Positions 8,640 through 17,842 of a DNA stretch of 64,000 bases are shown piece after piece. The translations under genes were made by a program, and so were the position numbers. The stretch is from CBDEGR01 sp965237895. Its GTDB lineage: Bacteria > Acidobacteriota > Terriglobia > UBA7540 > JAPUME01. Positions within the stretch are counted from its first letter, which is position 1; each line of letters begins with the position of its first letter. The notes beneath the pieces are model-generated. The model was not told where the DNA came from, did no database searches, and saw only the letters and a program-made list of their open reading frames with translations. The stretch lies in NCBI GenBank assembly GCA_965237895.1, contig CBDEGR010000001.1, positions 1 to 64,000 on the forward strand. Reading direction: 5' to 3'.

Positions 8640-9250
8640 TCAAATAGAGTTCAAGAATGAGTTAAAGAGGCGACCTCGAGACCAAGCCTCGCTCCTTCGT
8701 CATAAGCGTACAGCGTGGAACACACGTCTGTCAAGCTTTAATGAACGATCCGCGCCGTGTCGATACAGGCAACCCATATCCCCATCCCCGCGGGGGTTCG
8801 GTCGGCGAAGGGAAACTTTGCATGTTGAGCGCCGCCCCCACAGTCCGCCTTCAGGTCCGAATAGGCGATTCCCGCCTGAAAAGCACCGAACCACACGGAT
8901 TCTCCTAGCCTGCACCCTGTCCCCTCAAGGACCAGGTTGGTGGACACTACCACACCGTTCCCGGGGAATGCAAGCACCAAGTTCCAGAAAAATCTCAACC
9001 GGTTACCAACCGGCGGTGACAGGATTCCCGCCCCGAGACTCCTCTCGATCTCCCGGCAGCTTGAGAGCCGGGCCGAGAGAGGATGCTCCAACCGGAGATC
9101 CCGGGCGGGATCTCCGGTTCAGAGATATACCGGCAGACGCAACCCGCCCAGACCAGCTGAGAATCGATCCGGCGGGCGCGAAGCGGCGCAACCGTTTGGG
9201 ACCGGGCCGCTCTCCGCGTGCCGATTCGCCGCGGACATCCGAATCAGGCC
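8640..9250. other. Intergenic stretch, no convincing gene
   Basis: This holds the upstream region of the lipoprotein gene. A minus-strand frame of 117 codons (8738-9091) with a barrel-like phrase near its middle could be a scrap of an outer-membrane protein, but it lacks a signal peptide and a clear end. Confidence 0.3.
9090..9119. repeat. Perfect 13-bp inverted repeat
   Basis: aaccggagatccc and its exact complement flank a 4-nt loop (gggc). There is no T-run on either side, so it is not a classical terminator. It lies in gene-poor DNA between the lipoprotein gene and the integrase fragment; an operator, a remnant transposon end or an RNA hairpin are all possible. Confidence 0.6.
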
Positions 9251-9442
9251 TCAACGCTGAACTGTCACGCCGACATCCGTCCCGGAGCCTCCGGGCAGTA
9301 TATCAGCTCCGATACTGGCGGCGACCCGGGCCGCGGATTCCTTCACCGAGTCCCGCGCGAGATGGGCGTAGCGGGCCGTCGTCTGGATCTTGCTGTGCCC
9401 GAGCAACTTGTCGATCATCGGAAGGACCATACCGGACGCCAA
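9251..9442 (-). pseudogene. C-terminal fragment of tyrosine recombinase
   Basis: The peptide LLGHSKIQTTARYAHL is the H-x-x-x-x-T-T-x-R-Y signature containing the catalytic His and the nucleophilic Tyr of phage-type integrases. Only about 60 codons remain; the Arg-containing part upstream is lost. It abuts the truncated csb3 gene, marking a junction. Confidence 0.75.
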
Positions 9443-9491
9443 TGGCGGGTCTGTGATGCCCGAAGTGTAGCCGGTACGGCTCAGCCGTTGA

Positions 9492-9944
9492 AATGGTAGC
9501 GCATTGTCAGGTCGGGGGCCGTTCGGCTTGCGCCATCGTGTTTTCCGGGTCCGCCTCTACGTCGCCATCGTCTATGACCCAAATCAGCGTAAGAAGAAGG
9601 TTGAACCATACTATTTCGACAGCCGTCGTGGATGGAACGCTCAATCGCTGGACATTGGTTTTGCCCCGGACAGTCTTAAGATGACAACGATGGCTTACCC
9701 TGCTGTCGAGTTTCTCTGCCTCGTTGGACTTCAGCGTTTTCGGCCTGCCTCGACGACACATCGCCGCGTGTTTGTTTGCCACGCGTGGCTCGACCCGCTG
9801 CCAGTGAGTACCGCCGCGGTTGCCGCGAGCGGCATGCTGTGGACGCGAGAGTCACAGGCTTATCGGTTCGAGAACGCGTTCCGAACCGTCCAGAAGAAGC
9901 ACAAGTCCTTTCTTCTCGCAACGCGGATTGGAGATTCATCATGA
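9492..9944 (+). pseudogene. csb3: C-terminal part of Csb3 (type I-G/I-U CRISPR-Cas)
   Basis: The frame is open from about 9492 with no natural start. It contains PYYFDSRRGWNAQSLDIGF and YPAVEFLCLVGLQRFRP, phrases I associate with Csb3, the extra subunit of type I-U (now I-G) effector complexes. Its TGA overlaps the ATG of csb1 (ATGA), a normal coupling in these operons. The N-terminal half is missing, replaced by integrase wreckage on the left. Confidence 0.6.
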
Positions 9945-10996
9945 GCAACAGACTGAACAAGTACGACAGCTGGTTGACCGGCGATGACAGCCCCGCGGCG
10001 CTTGTCATTCGGGAACATGTGATGCCAGTCGAGGGACACGATGGTGCGCTGTTCCCGCCAACGTTTGCCGCCGGTGACGGTTTCCCCGGCGGGTACAATA
10101 TCGACACATTCGGCGATGAGAAGGATGGGAAGAACGTCTGCTTGATCGACAGCGTGGGATCGCAGGCGAATCGGATCGAGCCGATCTTTGCCGAGGAAAA
10201 GTACGCGGGATTGATCCCGCAGATCGTCGTGAAGGCCGGAGAGAAGGAGATCAACATCACCGAGGCGGGCCATCGCGCAGGCGACGCATCGATGCGATGC
10301 TCTGAATTGCAGGAGGAGTTACATGACGCGTTCCGGGCCGTGCTCAGCGGGGACGCCGAACCGCTGGCGAAAATCGCGCCCACGTCGCTGGTGTTCGGCG
10401 TCTGGGATTCTCGCGACACGCAGGCGAAGTTACCTCGGCTAGTGTCGTCTACGATCAGGGCGTTCGATGTACGGAAGATGACGCGAGGGGCCGTCTACAT
10501 TCCACCGGTCGCTTACTCCGACCTCGATGTTTTCAGCGAAACCGAAAAGGCCAAGACGGAAGGAAGCTCAAAGAGCCCGCTTGCACAGCGCGGGTTCGTG
10601 CACAATCTCGCATCCGCCTCCCACGGCGGCGTGATCGCGACCGGCGGCATCCGCCGAGATGCAACGCTCAGTCTTGCCGCTCTTCATCTGCTCAAGGCTG
10701 GCGACGATGAGGGCACGCTTGCGCTGCGCCGCTACGTCTTCGGCCTGGCGCTGGTCGCGTTGACGGCCAACACGTCGATCTACCTTCGCCAGGGCTGCAA
10801 CCTGGTCATCGATTCGGACAAACCCCGCGAGTTCCACAAGGTGTACCGCGACGGTCGGCGAGAGCCGGCAACTATCTCGCATCCCGAGGCGATCGAGTTC
10901 GCCTCGGCCGCCGCCGAGACGTTCGGTAAGGGTGACAGTCGCACGGTTGCGTTCGACAAGCAGAAGGCCAAGGCGGACGTGAAGAAAAAGGATTGA
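9941..10996 (+). CDS. csb1: Csb1/Cas7 backbone subunit of type I-G CRISPR effector
   Basis: This full-length 351-residue protein starts at the ATG overlapping the csb3 stop, with GGAG 8 nt upstream. The sequence has the Csb1 (GSU0053-type) pattern: REHVMPVEG, a DSVGSQANR segment, SPLAQRGFVHN, and the ATGGIRRDATLSL block. In an intact system it would polymerise along crRNA as Cas7. Its partners csb3 and csb2 are truncated on either side, and cas3 and an array are absent, so it cannot act alone. Confidence 0.8.
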   Translation: MSNRLNKYDSWLTGDDSPAALVIREHVMPVEGHDGALFPPTFAAGDGFPGGYNIDTFGDEKDGKNVCLIDSVGSQANRIEPIFAEEKYAGLIPQIVVKAGEKEINITEAGHRAGDASMRCSELQEELHDAFRAVLSGDAEPLAKIAPTSLVFGVWDSRDTQAKLPRLVSSTIRAFDVRKMTRGAVYIPPVAYSDLDVFSETEKAKTEGSSKSPLAQRGFVHNLASASHGGVIATGGIRRDATLSLAALHLLKAGDDEGTLALRRYVFGLALVALTANTSIYLRQGCNLVIDSDKPREFHKVYRDGRREPATISHPEAIEFASAAAETFGKGDSRTVAFDKQKAKADVKKKD

Positions 10997-11011
10997 CGAT
11001 CGGAGCATCTC

Positions 11012-11227
11012 ATGTCGGATTACCTCTGTATCGCTGCGACGTTTCTGGATCCGCGTTTTCACGGACGGGGTGACGGCGGCGAACCCGAATGGCCACCCTC
11101 ACCGTTGCGGCTCTTGCAGGCGATCGTCGCCGCGAACGCCGATGACATCGGTAACATGGATGGAGACCTCGATCGGGCCTTGACGTGGCTTGAACTGCAG
11201 GGGCCGCCCCTTATCCTGGCGCTGTAG
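11012..11227 (+). pseudogene. csb2: N-terminal fragment of Csb2 (Cas5-Cas6 fusion), cut by IS3
   Basis: Starting 15 nt after csb1 with a GGAG site, the peptide has FLDPRFHGRGDGGEPEWPPS and LRLLQAIVAA, the opening of Csb2, which combines Cas5 and Cas6 roles in type I-G. After about 67 residues the frame runs into the end of an IS3-family element (TGTAGGGGTTCAGACC from 11223). The insertion removed the crRNA-processing domain. Confidence 0.75.
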
Positions 11228-11300
11228 GGGTTCAGACCCTTTTGGACCATTGAGCCGGCGAAAATAAGAGACACTTCCTGGCCAGGGTAGGAGGCACCCC

Positions 11301-11670
11301 ATGCGCAAGGAAGCGTCACCGGAGAAGGTCGTTCAAGAGATCCGGCGGAAGACCCGCCGACGGTTTTCGGCCGAAGAGAAGATTCGGATCGTGCTGGAGG
11401 GCCTGCGGGGCGAAGCAAGCATCGCCACGCTGTGCCGCAAGGAGGGCTTGGCACCAAATCTGTACTATCGGTAGGAGCAAGGAGTTTCTCGAAGCCGGCA
11501 AGAAGCGGTTGGTCGGCGACACGACCCGCGAGGCGACGTCGACGGAAGTCTCCGATCTCCGCAAGGAAAATACTCACCTGAAGCAGCTCGTCGCGGAGAT
11601 GGTGCTCGAAAACCGGCTGCTCAAAAAAACCGTGACGGCCTCCGGCTCGGAGGACGACACGTGCGACTGA
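11301..11670 (+). pseudogene. IS3 OrfA with one-base frameshift
   Basis: ATG at 11301 opens RRFSAEEKIRIVLEGLRG, a standard IS3 OrfA helix-turn-helix, up to LYYR where TAG stops it. Removing one A (cggtaggagc to cggtggagc) restores LYYRWSKEFLEAG and the leucine zipper (LRKENTHLKQLVAEMVLENR). A one-base insertion at about 11475 therefore inactivated it. Its end overlaps the GTG start of orfB. Confidence 0.75.
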
Positions 11671-12413
11671 CGGCGGCGAAGAAGCAGGAGATGATCCGCC
11701 TGGTGGAAGGGTCGGACCTGCCGGTCCGCCACACGCTGCGCGAGCTGCAGGTGCCGCGGTCGACCTTCTACACGTGGTATCGCCGGTATGCCGAGGGTGG
11801 GCTGAACGGACTCACCCCGCGCCCGTCGGGCGCCCGGCGCTATTGGAACCGGATTCCCCCACGCGTGCGGCACCGTGTGGTCGACGCCGCGCTGGCCGCG
11901 CCCGAACGCACGCCGCGTGAGCTGGCGTGGGCCTTCACGGACCGGGAGGGGCCTTTTCTCTCGGAATCAAGCGTGTATCGCATCTTGAAGGCGTACGACT
12001 TGATCACCAGTCCGGCCTTCGTCGTGCTCTCGGCGGTGAAAACGTTTGCCCATCCCACGCACCGCCCCAACGAGCTCTGGCAGACCGACTTCACATATCT
12101 CCATGTCGTCGGGTGGGGCTGGTATTACCTCTCGATGGTGCTCGACGACTACTCGCGCTACATCCTGGCCTGGACGCTGCGGCTGACGATGCAAGCGACC
12201 GATGTGATGGAGACGTTGGACCTCGCGCGGGCCTCGATCGGGCCCCGGTCGTCCATCGACCGCGAGCCGGCCGAGGCGTGGGCATGCTGTTGGCCTGCGA
12301 AGTCCAGCGCCGACTGTTTGGGGTCGTCGAGAGCTTCTTCGGGGCGCGCTGGGTCAAGGGCCTGGGCTTGCCCCGTTTCAGTGGACAGTTTCTCGTTGGA
12401 GTTTTTCAACTAG
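11661..12413 (+). pseudogene. IS3 OrfB, catalytic core cut short
   Basis: The frame begins RLTAAKKQEMIRLVEGSDLP and contains an HTH_21-like segment, LWQTDFTYLHV (first acidic residue) and LDDYSRYILAW. After ATDVMETLDLARASIG the family sequence ends abruptly. The second Asp and the Glu of the DDE triad are missing. The tail is the same foreign sequence found at 4.6 kb. Confidence 0.75.
12137..12362 (+). repeat. 226-bp duplicated transposase fragment, copy B
   Basis: Matches 4510-4735 base for base except for a few substitutions, with the same total length. Here it continues upstream into a longer orfB, so this copy is closer to the source. Confidence 0.8.
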
Positions 12414-12519
12414 TCACAGTAGGCGTTGCGGGAACTGTGGGAGCCGCGTAGCGGCTTCCAAGAGGCTGTGGGAATCGCGCAGCGATTTCCAGGGCCTGGT
12501 CAGTTTCCACAACGGCTGA

Positions 12520-12598
12520 CGCCTGATCGTACCTCCTTTCGTAGCTTGCTGGGGAGTGGTTCTCCAGAGACGAATGCCGACGGTGGGGGTTGTAGAAA
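12520..12598 (-). pseudogene. C-terminal scrap of another IS3 OrfB
   Basis: The minus-strand peptide FYNPHRRHSSLENHSPASYE is the conserved C-terminal end of IS3 OrfB proteins. It is cut at its upstream side exactly where the IS6 element begins (12599). Confidence 0.7.
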
Positions 12599-13406
12599 GG
12601 CACTGTCACGTTAATCGTGTTGGGCCGCAAAGGCCCGCATGGATTCCCTTTCAGGCGGCCGCACTCGCACTTTCCCATACATTGAATGCGTCTTTTCGAA
12701 ATCGTTTGAATGTGAGTCTGTTGCGTAAATGCCGCTGGACATAAAAGGTGGTGTAAACGGCGGATTGAATGTTCAGAAAGCGTTGGGCCGAACCCGGTGA
12801 TTTGAAACGCTGCTGTTTTCGTTCTCGACGCCGGACGGGCTGATGCGAATTCTCGGCACGATTATTCGCACGCCTATCGTCGATGTGTTGAGCCGTTAGG
12901 CCGAGGGTTCGAATGGCGACGTGATAGGACCTGAGTTTATCGGTTGTAATCCGGGTGGGTGGCCAGCCTTGTTTCTTCAGCAGCTTGCGCATCAACTTCA
13001 ACGCTGCTTGGGCGTTCCGCTTCGATTGCACGAGGAAATCCAGGACCTCGCCTTCATTGTTGACCCCGCGCCATAACCAATAACGCCGTCCGCGAATCAC
13101 GATGACCATCTCATCAAGATGCCAATAGCCGTTGGGAATGGGTCGCGTGTGGCGCAGGTTTCGGGCAATCGGCGCACCAAACTTGAGGAACCAGCGCCGT
13201 ACGCTCTCGTAGGAAATATCCAGACCCCGCTCCGCAAGGAGATCCTCCACATCCCGATAGCTCAGAGCGAACCTGGCATAGAGCCAAACGGCGCGTCGAA
13301 TGATTTCCGGTGGAAAGCGGTGACGTTTGTAAGGAGATGGGGTCCATCCCAAAAGGCTACACCGAAATCACCAGATCGAGATTAGAGCACTTAACGTGAC
13401 AATGCC
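12599..13406 (-). mobile_element. IS6-family element, copy 1, complete
   Basis: The 808-bp element has 16-bp terminal inverted repeats, GGCACTGTCACGTTAA and its near-exact complement ending at 13406. The eight bases outside each end differ (tgtagaaa left, cgcgcacc right), so no target duplication is left. IS6 elements move by cointegrate formation and often end up joining unrelated DNA; here an IS3 scrap on the left and a repA body on the right. Confidence 0.85.
12651..13352 (-). CDS. IS6-family transposase
   Basis: This 233-residue protein has the HTH region (RRAVWLYARFALSYRDVEDL) and a complete DDE triad: WHLDEMVI, ITTDKLRSY and NRAENSHQP. Length and motifs fit active IS6 transposases. It catalyses replicative cointegration. 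Confidence 0.88.
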   Translation of the reverse strand: MGWTPSPYKRHRFPPEIIRRAVWLYARFALSYRDVEDLLAERGLDISYESVRRWFLKFGAPIARNLRHTRPIPNGYWHLDEMVIVIRGRRYWLWRGVNNEGEVLDFLVQSKRNAQAALKLMRKLLKKQGWPPTRITTDKLRSYHVAIRTLGLTAQHIDDRRANNRAENSHQPVRRRERKQQRFKSPGSAQRFLNIQSAVYTTFYVQRHLRNRLTFKRFRKDAFNVWESASAAA

Positions 13407-14239
13407 CGCGCACCAACCCGGGCAACCGCAAAGAGTACAAGCGCGTCAACGGCCCGTTCACGCTCATCATGTTCTCAAGCAGCGCGAGCAAGCTCCCTTT
13501 CGGCAATCTGCCGCGCCTCTTGCTGGCCTGGCTGTGTACCGAAGCGGTACGGACCCAAAGCCGTGTGCTGATCCTGGGGTCATCGCTTTCCGATTTCATG
13601 GATAAGCTCGGCATGGCTCCCGTCGGCGGCGCTCGGACGCGGCTCCGCAACCAGATGGTCCGCCTGTTCAACGCTCATGTCTCGCTGATCTACGAGGATG
13701 AGTGCGGCAAGGCCACCGTAAACTCGCTAATCGCCGATAGCACTGCGTTCTGGTGGAATCCGCGACGGCCCGACCAGCCTTCACTCTGGGACAGCAAGAT
13801 CGAACTCAGCGAGAAGTTTTTTAACGAGATCATCCGCCACCCCGTACCGCTCGACATGAACATCCTCACGGCCCTCAAACGCTCCACGTTGGGCCTAAAC
13901 CTGTATCTCTGGCTGACCTACCGCACCTTCGCGCTCCGTGCTCCGCTACGCCTCACTTGGAAGCACCTGTACCGCCAGTTCGGCGCACACCCGGCCAAGG
14001 CCAGCGACAACAACACCGTTCAAGCCTTCCGTTACAAGGTTCTCCGCGAGTTGAAGAAGATCAAGTTGGCCTGGAAGGACTTGAACTACTCGACGGCTCC
14101 GGGGGTCTTGATCTTGCATCCCTCGACTCCTGCCATCCCTCCCTCCGGCTTCGGGGCATCCCGAATTAGTCAGCTAAGGCCCGTTGCGGCCCCAGAGATA
14201 GCCTCTAACGGCCCTGTTGCGGAGCGAGAGACTTTCTAG
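13407..14239 (+). pseudogene. repA: Plasmid replication initiator RepA, N-terminus missing
   Basis: The frame is open from the IS6 border: PGNRKEYKRVNGPFTL, then LPFGNLPRLLLAWLCTEAV, TRLRNQMVRLFNAHVSLIYE and LTWKHLYRQFGA. These are features of the RepA_C-type initiators of broad-host plasmids. The first hundred or so residues are absent. The ATG at 13469 is internal. A DnaA-box/iteron region lies just downstream. The protein once opened the plasmid origin; truncation makes function unlikely. Confidence 0.75.
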
Positions 14240-14301
14240 CAGTGCCCCGACCGGCTGAAAGCCGCTCCTGGGGCGTCCTAAGCGATTTGCCGCCGTGAGG
14301 C

Positions 14302-14455
14302 TTATCCACAGGTGCCGGTGATTCGAGAGAGTTATCCAGTACCAAACGGGTAACACACCCCCCCCCGATTCGTGGACCAAACGGGTAACACATACAAGTA
14401 GTTAAAGAACAAGTAGTACAGAACAAGTAGTGGGAGCAACTACGGCTGTGGATAA
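14302..14455. other. Relict plasmid origin: DnaA boxes and iterons
   Basis: Two perfect DnaA boxes occur, TTATCCACA at 14302-14310 and its complement at 14447-14455, with a near-match at 14332. Between them are two identical 17-bp iterons, accaaacgggtaacaca, at 14341 and 14376 (35-bp spacing). Three acaagtagt repeats follow at 14394, 14409 and 14423. Iterons plus DnaA boxes downstream of repA are the standard layout of a theta-replicating plasmid origin. Confidence 0.7.
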
Positions 14456-14961
14456 CTCCCTGAAGAGAAAACACCCAAGAGGGGGGCGCGCCCCTCCCGA
14501 AAAACCAAAACCAACTCTCCTTATAGGTAAAGAACTGAAAATAAGAAGCTTACAGCAAACCGCAGCGGAACGGGGGGAACGAGACGACAACAAAACCCAA
14601 CCCAAAACCCCGGATAGCCTCCGCCGAGGGGCGAGTCAAGCCGCTGGCGCGGCTCCTACGCTGCGCTACGGCCCTGCGGGTGACAGCGCCCCTCGGCTAC
14701 GGCTCAGATGGCTGGTATGGCCGAAAGGTTCCTTTCGGCCCGTCCACACGGCCCGAACCCCCCCTTTTCCCTCGTGAACAGCGCGTCTCTCCAGATCGAC
14801 CCGGAGCGGTCCAGGGCGCGAAGCGGCGCAGCGAACCCTTGACGGCGAGGACCAATCTGGAATCATGCGCGACGAGGGAAAGGGGATTCAAGAGCGAGGG
14901 GGAAGGGCCGGTAGAGGAAGCCCCAGTCGGGGCTTGCGCAGACGCCCGTGGAGACACTCTG
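14456..14961. other. Non-coding stretch beyond the origin
   Basis: A purine-rich segment (about 14500-14600) is followed by GC-rich sequence without a supported gene. It may be the rest of the origin region. Confidence 0.3.
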
Positions 14962-15064
14962 TTAGTTGAGTTGCGAGCGCTCCTGCATATCCATCCGCAC
15001 CCCCAGAACTCGAAGCGCCTCCATCTTCGCTTTCACCTCGGAAGGGCCGATCACGCGGAGCGTG

Positions 15065-15259
15065 TCAAATAAACTCGCGCAGGCTCTCCGGTCCCAACCC
15101 ACAAACGTGAAGAGCATCGGCGACCTGGGCGCAGTCGGGGCAGAGTGTCTGTCCAGTCCCGATGTCTTCACCCTCGACGCCGCACAGCGTGATCGACTCG
15201 CTGCAGGACTCGCCCACCCAGTCCACGCGCAAGTGGCGATAACGTCCTTGGTTCTTCAT
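15065..15259 (-). CDS. Small protein with a CPDC motif
   Basis: This 64-codon frame beginning MKNQGRYRHLRVDWVGESC contains CGVEG and CPDC, a possible zinc-binding pair. A second frame overlaps its end and continues to 14962 (VIGPSEVKAKMEALRVLG). Both have plausible composition but no recognised family; they could be small plasmid-borne genes next to the origin. Confidence 0.35.
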   Translation of the reverse strand: MKNQGRYRHLRVDWVGESCSESITLCGVEGEDIGTGQTLCPDCAQVADALHVCGLGPESLREFI

Positions 15260-15466
15260 GGCCTTTAGAGATTACCTCAGTTGTGCTTGGCGTTTTTTTC
15301 TCGTTGGGCAGGGGCCGGGGAGGATTTTTCTGCTCTAAAATCCCCTATGATAATGCTTCTTATCGTAGGCTAATAGACACGCCCTCCCGGCCCGGTCCGT
15401 CGTCCCGTGTCTGTTAGCCAGGGTACTAGCTTGATATCGATTGATTTTCAAGTCAAAAGCGCCAAC

Positions 15467-15772
15467 CTAGCGGGTCTCTGCGACGACCAGACCGGCCCGT
15501 TTGCGCGCTCTCATTCGCGCGTTCGCCAAATCGTAACTGGCTTGGTACCGCATCCAGAAATCGGCATTCGACCAGCCGGCTGCCTCGAATCGCAAGGCCA
15601 TATCGGCCGAGATTCCGCCCCGACCGTTGAGCACGCGGTCCAGCGTCGTGCGGGCCACGCCCAACTTCTCGGCCGCACTAGTCACCGTCAACCCTTCGGC
15701 CTTCAGACAATCTTCCCGCAATGCCTCGCCGGGGTGGATGTTGGCCACGATCTCATCGCCCATCATGCGCAT
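15467..15772 (-). CDS. higA: HigA-type antitoxin (XRE family)
   Basis: This 101-residue protein has the HigA/VapI opening HPGEALREDCLKAEGLT and an XRE helix-turn-helix (SAAEKLGVARTTLDRVLNG). It binds and neutralises the HigB mRNA interferase and represses the operon. An AGGAGG site sits 6 nt before the ATG, 17 nt after the higB stop, so the pair keeps the toxin-first order typical of hig operons. The antitoxin is intact although the toxin is not. Confidence 0.85.
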   Translation of the reverse strand: MRMMGDEIVANIHPGEALREDCLKAEGLTVTSAAEKLGVARTTLDRVLNGRGGISADMALRFEAAGWSNADFWMRYQASYDLANARMRARKRAGLVVAETR

Positions 15773-15789
15773 GTTGTTCCTCCTAATAG

Positions 15790-16066
15790 TTAGTGGTAAT
15801 CGGTCAAGTCAACGTCGAACACGTCGCCGTCCTCCATGCGGAACAGGATTCGCCAGTTCGCCGACACCCGCACTGACCAAATAGCCGACAAGCTCGCCCT
15901 TCAGCGCGTGCAGCCGGTAACCAGGCAAGGCCATGTCGCGGGGAGTGATGGCGATGTCCAGTTCCCTCAAGATGCGCACGATCCGCGCCGCGTGTTCCGG
16001 CGGAAGGCGGCTGCGGTCACCGCGAACCGCTCGCTTCAACGCTTGATGTCGCACCGATTTGAGCAC
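15790..16066 (-). pseudogene. higB: HigB toxin with one-base frameshift
   Basis: The frame from ATG 16066 (MLKSVRHQALKR...) follows the RelE-fold HigB pattern up to LKGELVGY. There ggctatttggtcag carries one T too many (extra A on the plus strand at 15879-15881). Deleting it restores SVRVSANWRILFRMEDGD and a stop at 15790. The conserved catalytic C-terminus is thus out of frame. Either the toxin has been silenced or the base call is wrong. Confidence 0.8.
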
Positions 16067-16236
16067 GGAAACACTGTCGCATGGTGCGCGTCATGCGTCA
16101 ACCCGGCCGCGAGATCTCATACTGGTCGAAGAACGGCCCGACCCGGTCAGTGAGCAAATCCGCAGCGGTGATCGGTGTCTTCTGGTCGTGGGTTGAGACT
16201 CCGCGCACTGCTTATGCGCCTATTGAATATCGCAAT

Positions 16237-16881
16237 TCAACTCTCATGTTCGTCTTTTAAACCAGCGACCAACTCTTCGACAAGAGAGTCGTCAATAGCC
16301 TCAGGGTGACCGTGTACAAAGTTGTTTCGACGCTCCTGTACGCGCTCAAGGAGATGCGAACCCTTGGAGTACCCAAGGTCGTTGAGGTCTGCCCAGTACG
16401 TCGTGGAGAAGATAACCTTGTAGAGCCTATCCAGCCGGGAACCGATTGAAGAGTAGCGGCGAAGAAGGTCTTCCGTCACCGCCTCGGGTAGAGCCGCCAT
16501 CGTTTCTCGAAAAAGTCTTTCGATACGCGTTTCGAAGTAAGTCCAAAATACAAGGATGACGATCGCTCGAGGAGAGGGGCGGCACCGCTCGGAGATTGAG
16601 AGAAATCGGTCTGCGTCGGTGATGGGCCTGAGCCATTCTCGTTCTAGCATTTTGAGGTAGACCCAATCCTCATACTTACCCTCTCCGCCCATGAAAGCGG
16701 GCGCCACTCTGTGTTCTGTCCCGTCGGAATCTTGGAACACCGTCCACTCCATATTTTGCAAGAGCTCGCCACAGGACGGGCAATGACCCTTCGTAGTGCG
16801 GATTCCTCCGCAAGCGCAACGAACATACCCACTCCATAGTGAGGTCCAAGACCGGTCGTTTGGAAGTGATTCGAACCACAT
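16237..16881 (-). CDS. Zinc-ribbon plus HEPN-like protein
   Basis: This 214-residue protein has an N-terminal zinc ribbon (CACGG...CPSCGE, residues 22-40). A helical C-terminal domain contains ERRNNFVHGH, an R-x4-H motif of HEPN RNases. HEPN proteins often act as toxins or abortive-infection effectors. It stands alone next to HigBA. A similar design with the domains reversed lies at 60519-61472. Confidence 0.55.
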   Translation of the reverse strand: MWFESLPNDRSWTSLWSGYVRCACGGIRTTKGHCPSCGELLQNMEWTVFQDSDGTEHRVAPAFMGGEGKYEDWVYLKMLEREWLRPITDADRFLSISERCRPSPRAIVILVFWTYFETRIERLFRETMAALPEAVTEDLLRRYSSIGSRLDRLYKVIFSTTYWADLNDLGYSKGSHLLERVQERRNNFVHGHPEAIDDSLVEELVAGLKDEHES

Positions 16882-16988
16882 GGGAACATGGCTGGAACCT
16901 GATGGAGTGGACGTATCGTTACGCGATTGCCTGCATGCGGCTAGGGAACCGAATTCTTAATGCGCCGCCCGTGCCCCGCCCGGATAGC

Positions 16989-17159
16989 CTATCTACCGCA
17001 GTCGACCCCAGGCAAGCCCCAGAAGTAGTTAGCGGGTACTGCGAGCGACAGCCACGCGGCAAGCCCAACCGGCCACAGCGTACCACGAACCAGCGCCACG
17101 GCGGCATATTGGCCGGCAGCCACGGCAGCGAAAGCACGCCGAACGAAAGCCGGCGTCAT
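16989..17159 (-). CDS. Small two-helix membrane protein
   Basis: A 56-residue frame from ATG 17157-17159 with two hydrophobic stretches (AFAAVAAGQYAAVALV and WPVGLAAWLSLAV). Just upstream on the same strand another frame ends in YGEIKIDPAKLKMREP. Both look like tails of plasmid-transfer-type small genes, but no family is recognised. Confidence 0.35.
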   Translation of the reverse strand: MTPAFVRRAFAAVAAGQYAAVALVRGTLWPVGLAAWLSLAVPANYFWGLPGVDCGR

Positions 17160-17332
17160 AGCCGAGCGGCCCTCCGAAGGGTACCGACCAGATTTGTGTT
17201 GAAATACACGCTAAGGCTCGCGCATCTTGAGCTTGGCGGGGTCGATCTTGATCTCGCCGTAGAGCAGTTGACCATACGTACGGGAATGTGCATTCAACCT
17301 GTGGATAACTCTGGATCGTATACTCGGCCACG

Positions 17333-17816
17333 ATGGAACGGTTTTCCGGGGCGATCCAGAGCGCATACGAAGAGCACGAGTGTCCGCCGCGCATTCACGA
17401 AGCGCTTGGACGGCTGATCGAAAGGAAGGTGCCGGAGATCGACGGGTATCTACTCTCGCCCGTCTCGAGCCTGCCGTCGAAAGTCGCCGATGTCCTACAG
17501 CTCGGGACGCGGCGGACGATCGATCTTACTGAGTCGTCGATACGGGAGATAAACCGGGAGCAGGTGATCAGCTCGTGCCTTCTCGTTCGGGGAGTGCTCG
17601 AGACGGCGTGCCTGATGTGGGATCTCACGCGCCGGGTGACGAAGGACGTGCGCGCTGGCACTGACCTAACCGACCTCATCACGACGGCCACGGGGGATTT
17701 CAAGCTCCCCTACGGGAACCTGCCGCGCCTGATCCTCGCGTGGCTTTGCACCGAAGCGGTACAGACCCAAAGCCGCGAGCTAGCTCTAGGCCGGTCGCTC
17801 TCCGACTGCATTCGGA
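17333..17816 (+). pseudogene. Chimera: unknown N-terminal domain joined to a repA fragment
   Basis: ATG 17333 opens a helical region of about 120 residues (HEALGRLIERKVPEIDGYLL, CLLVRGVLETACLMWDL) that I cannot place. From about 17696 the same frame reads LPYGNLPRLILAWLCTEAV and SRELALGRSLSDCI, which is repA. A DnaA-box sequence lies at 17300-17308. The join is a recombination scar, and the frame then runs into the outer-membrane gene. Confidence 0.6.
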
Positions 17817-17842
17817 ACGCGGTGCCGTCGAACAACAGGTTG

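Larger units (their letters stand above)
11223..12362 (+). mobile_element. IS3-family element (IS3c type), 3'-truncated
   Basis: The left end begins TGTAGGGGTTCAGACC inside csb2. OrfA is frameshifted and orfB is cut within its catalytic core, followed by a non-transposase segment shared with 4510-4735. No matching right terminus is visible, so the element is immobile on its own. Confidence 0.7.

Noticed and set aside
8182..9456. Plus-strand open frame of 424 codons
   Set aside because: Antisense to the Ala-rich lipoprotein stalk and then low-complexity; no start or family features.
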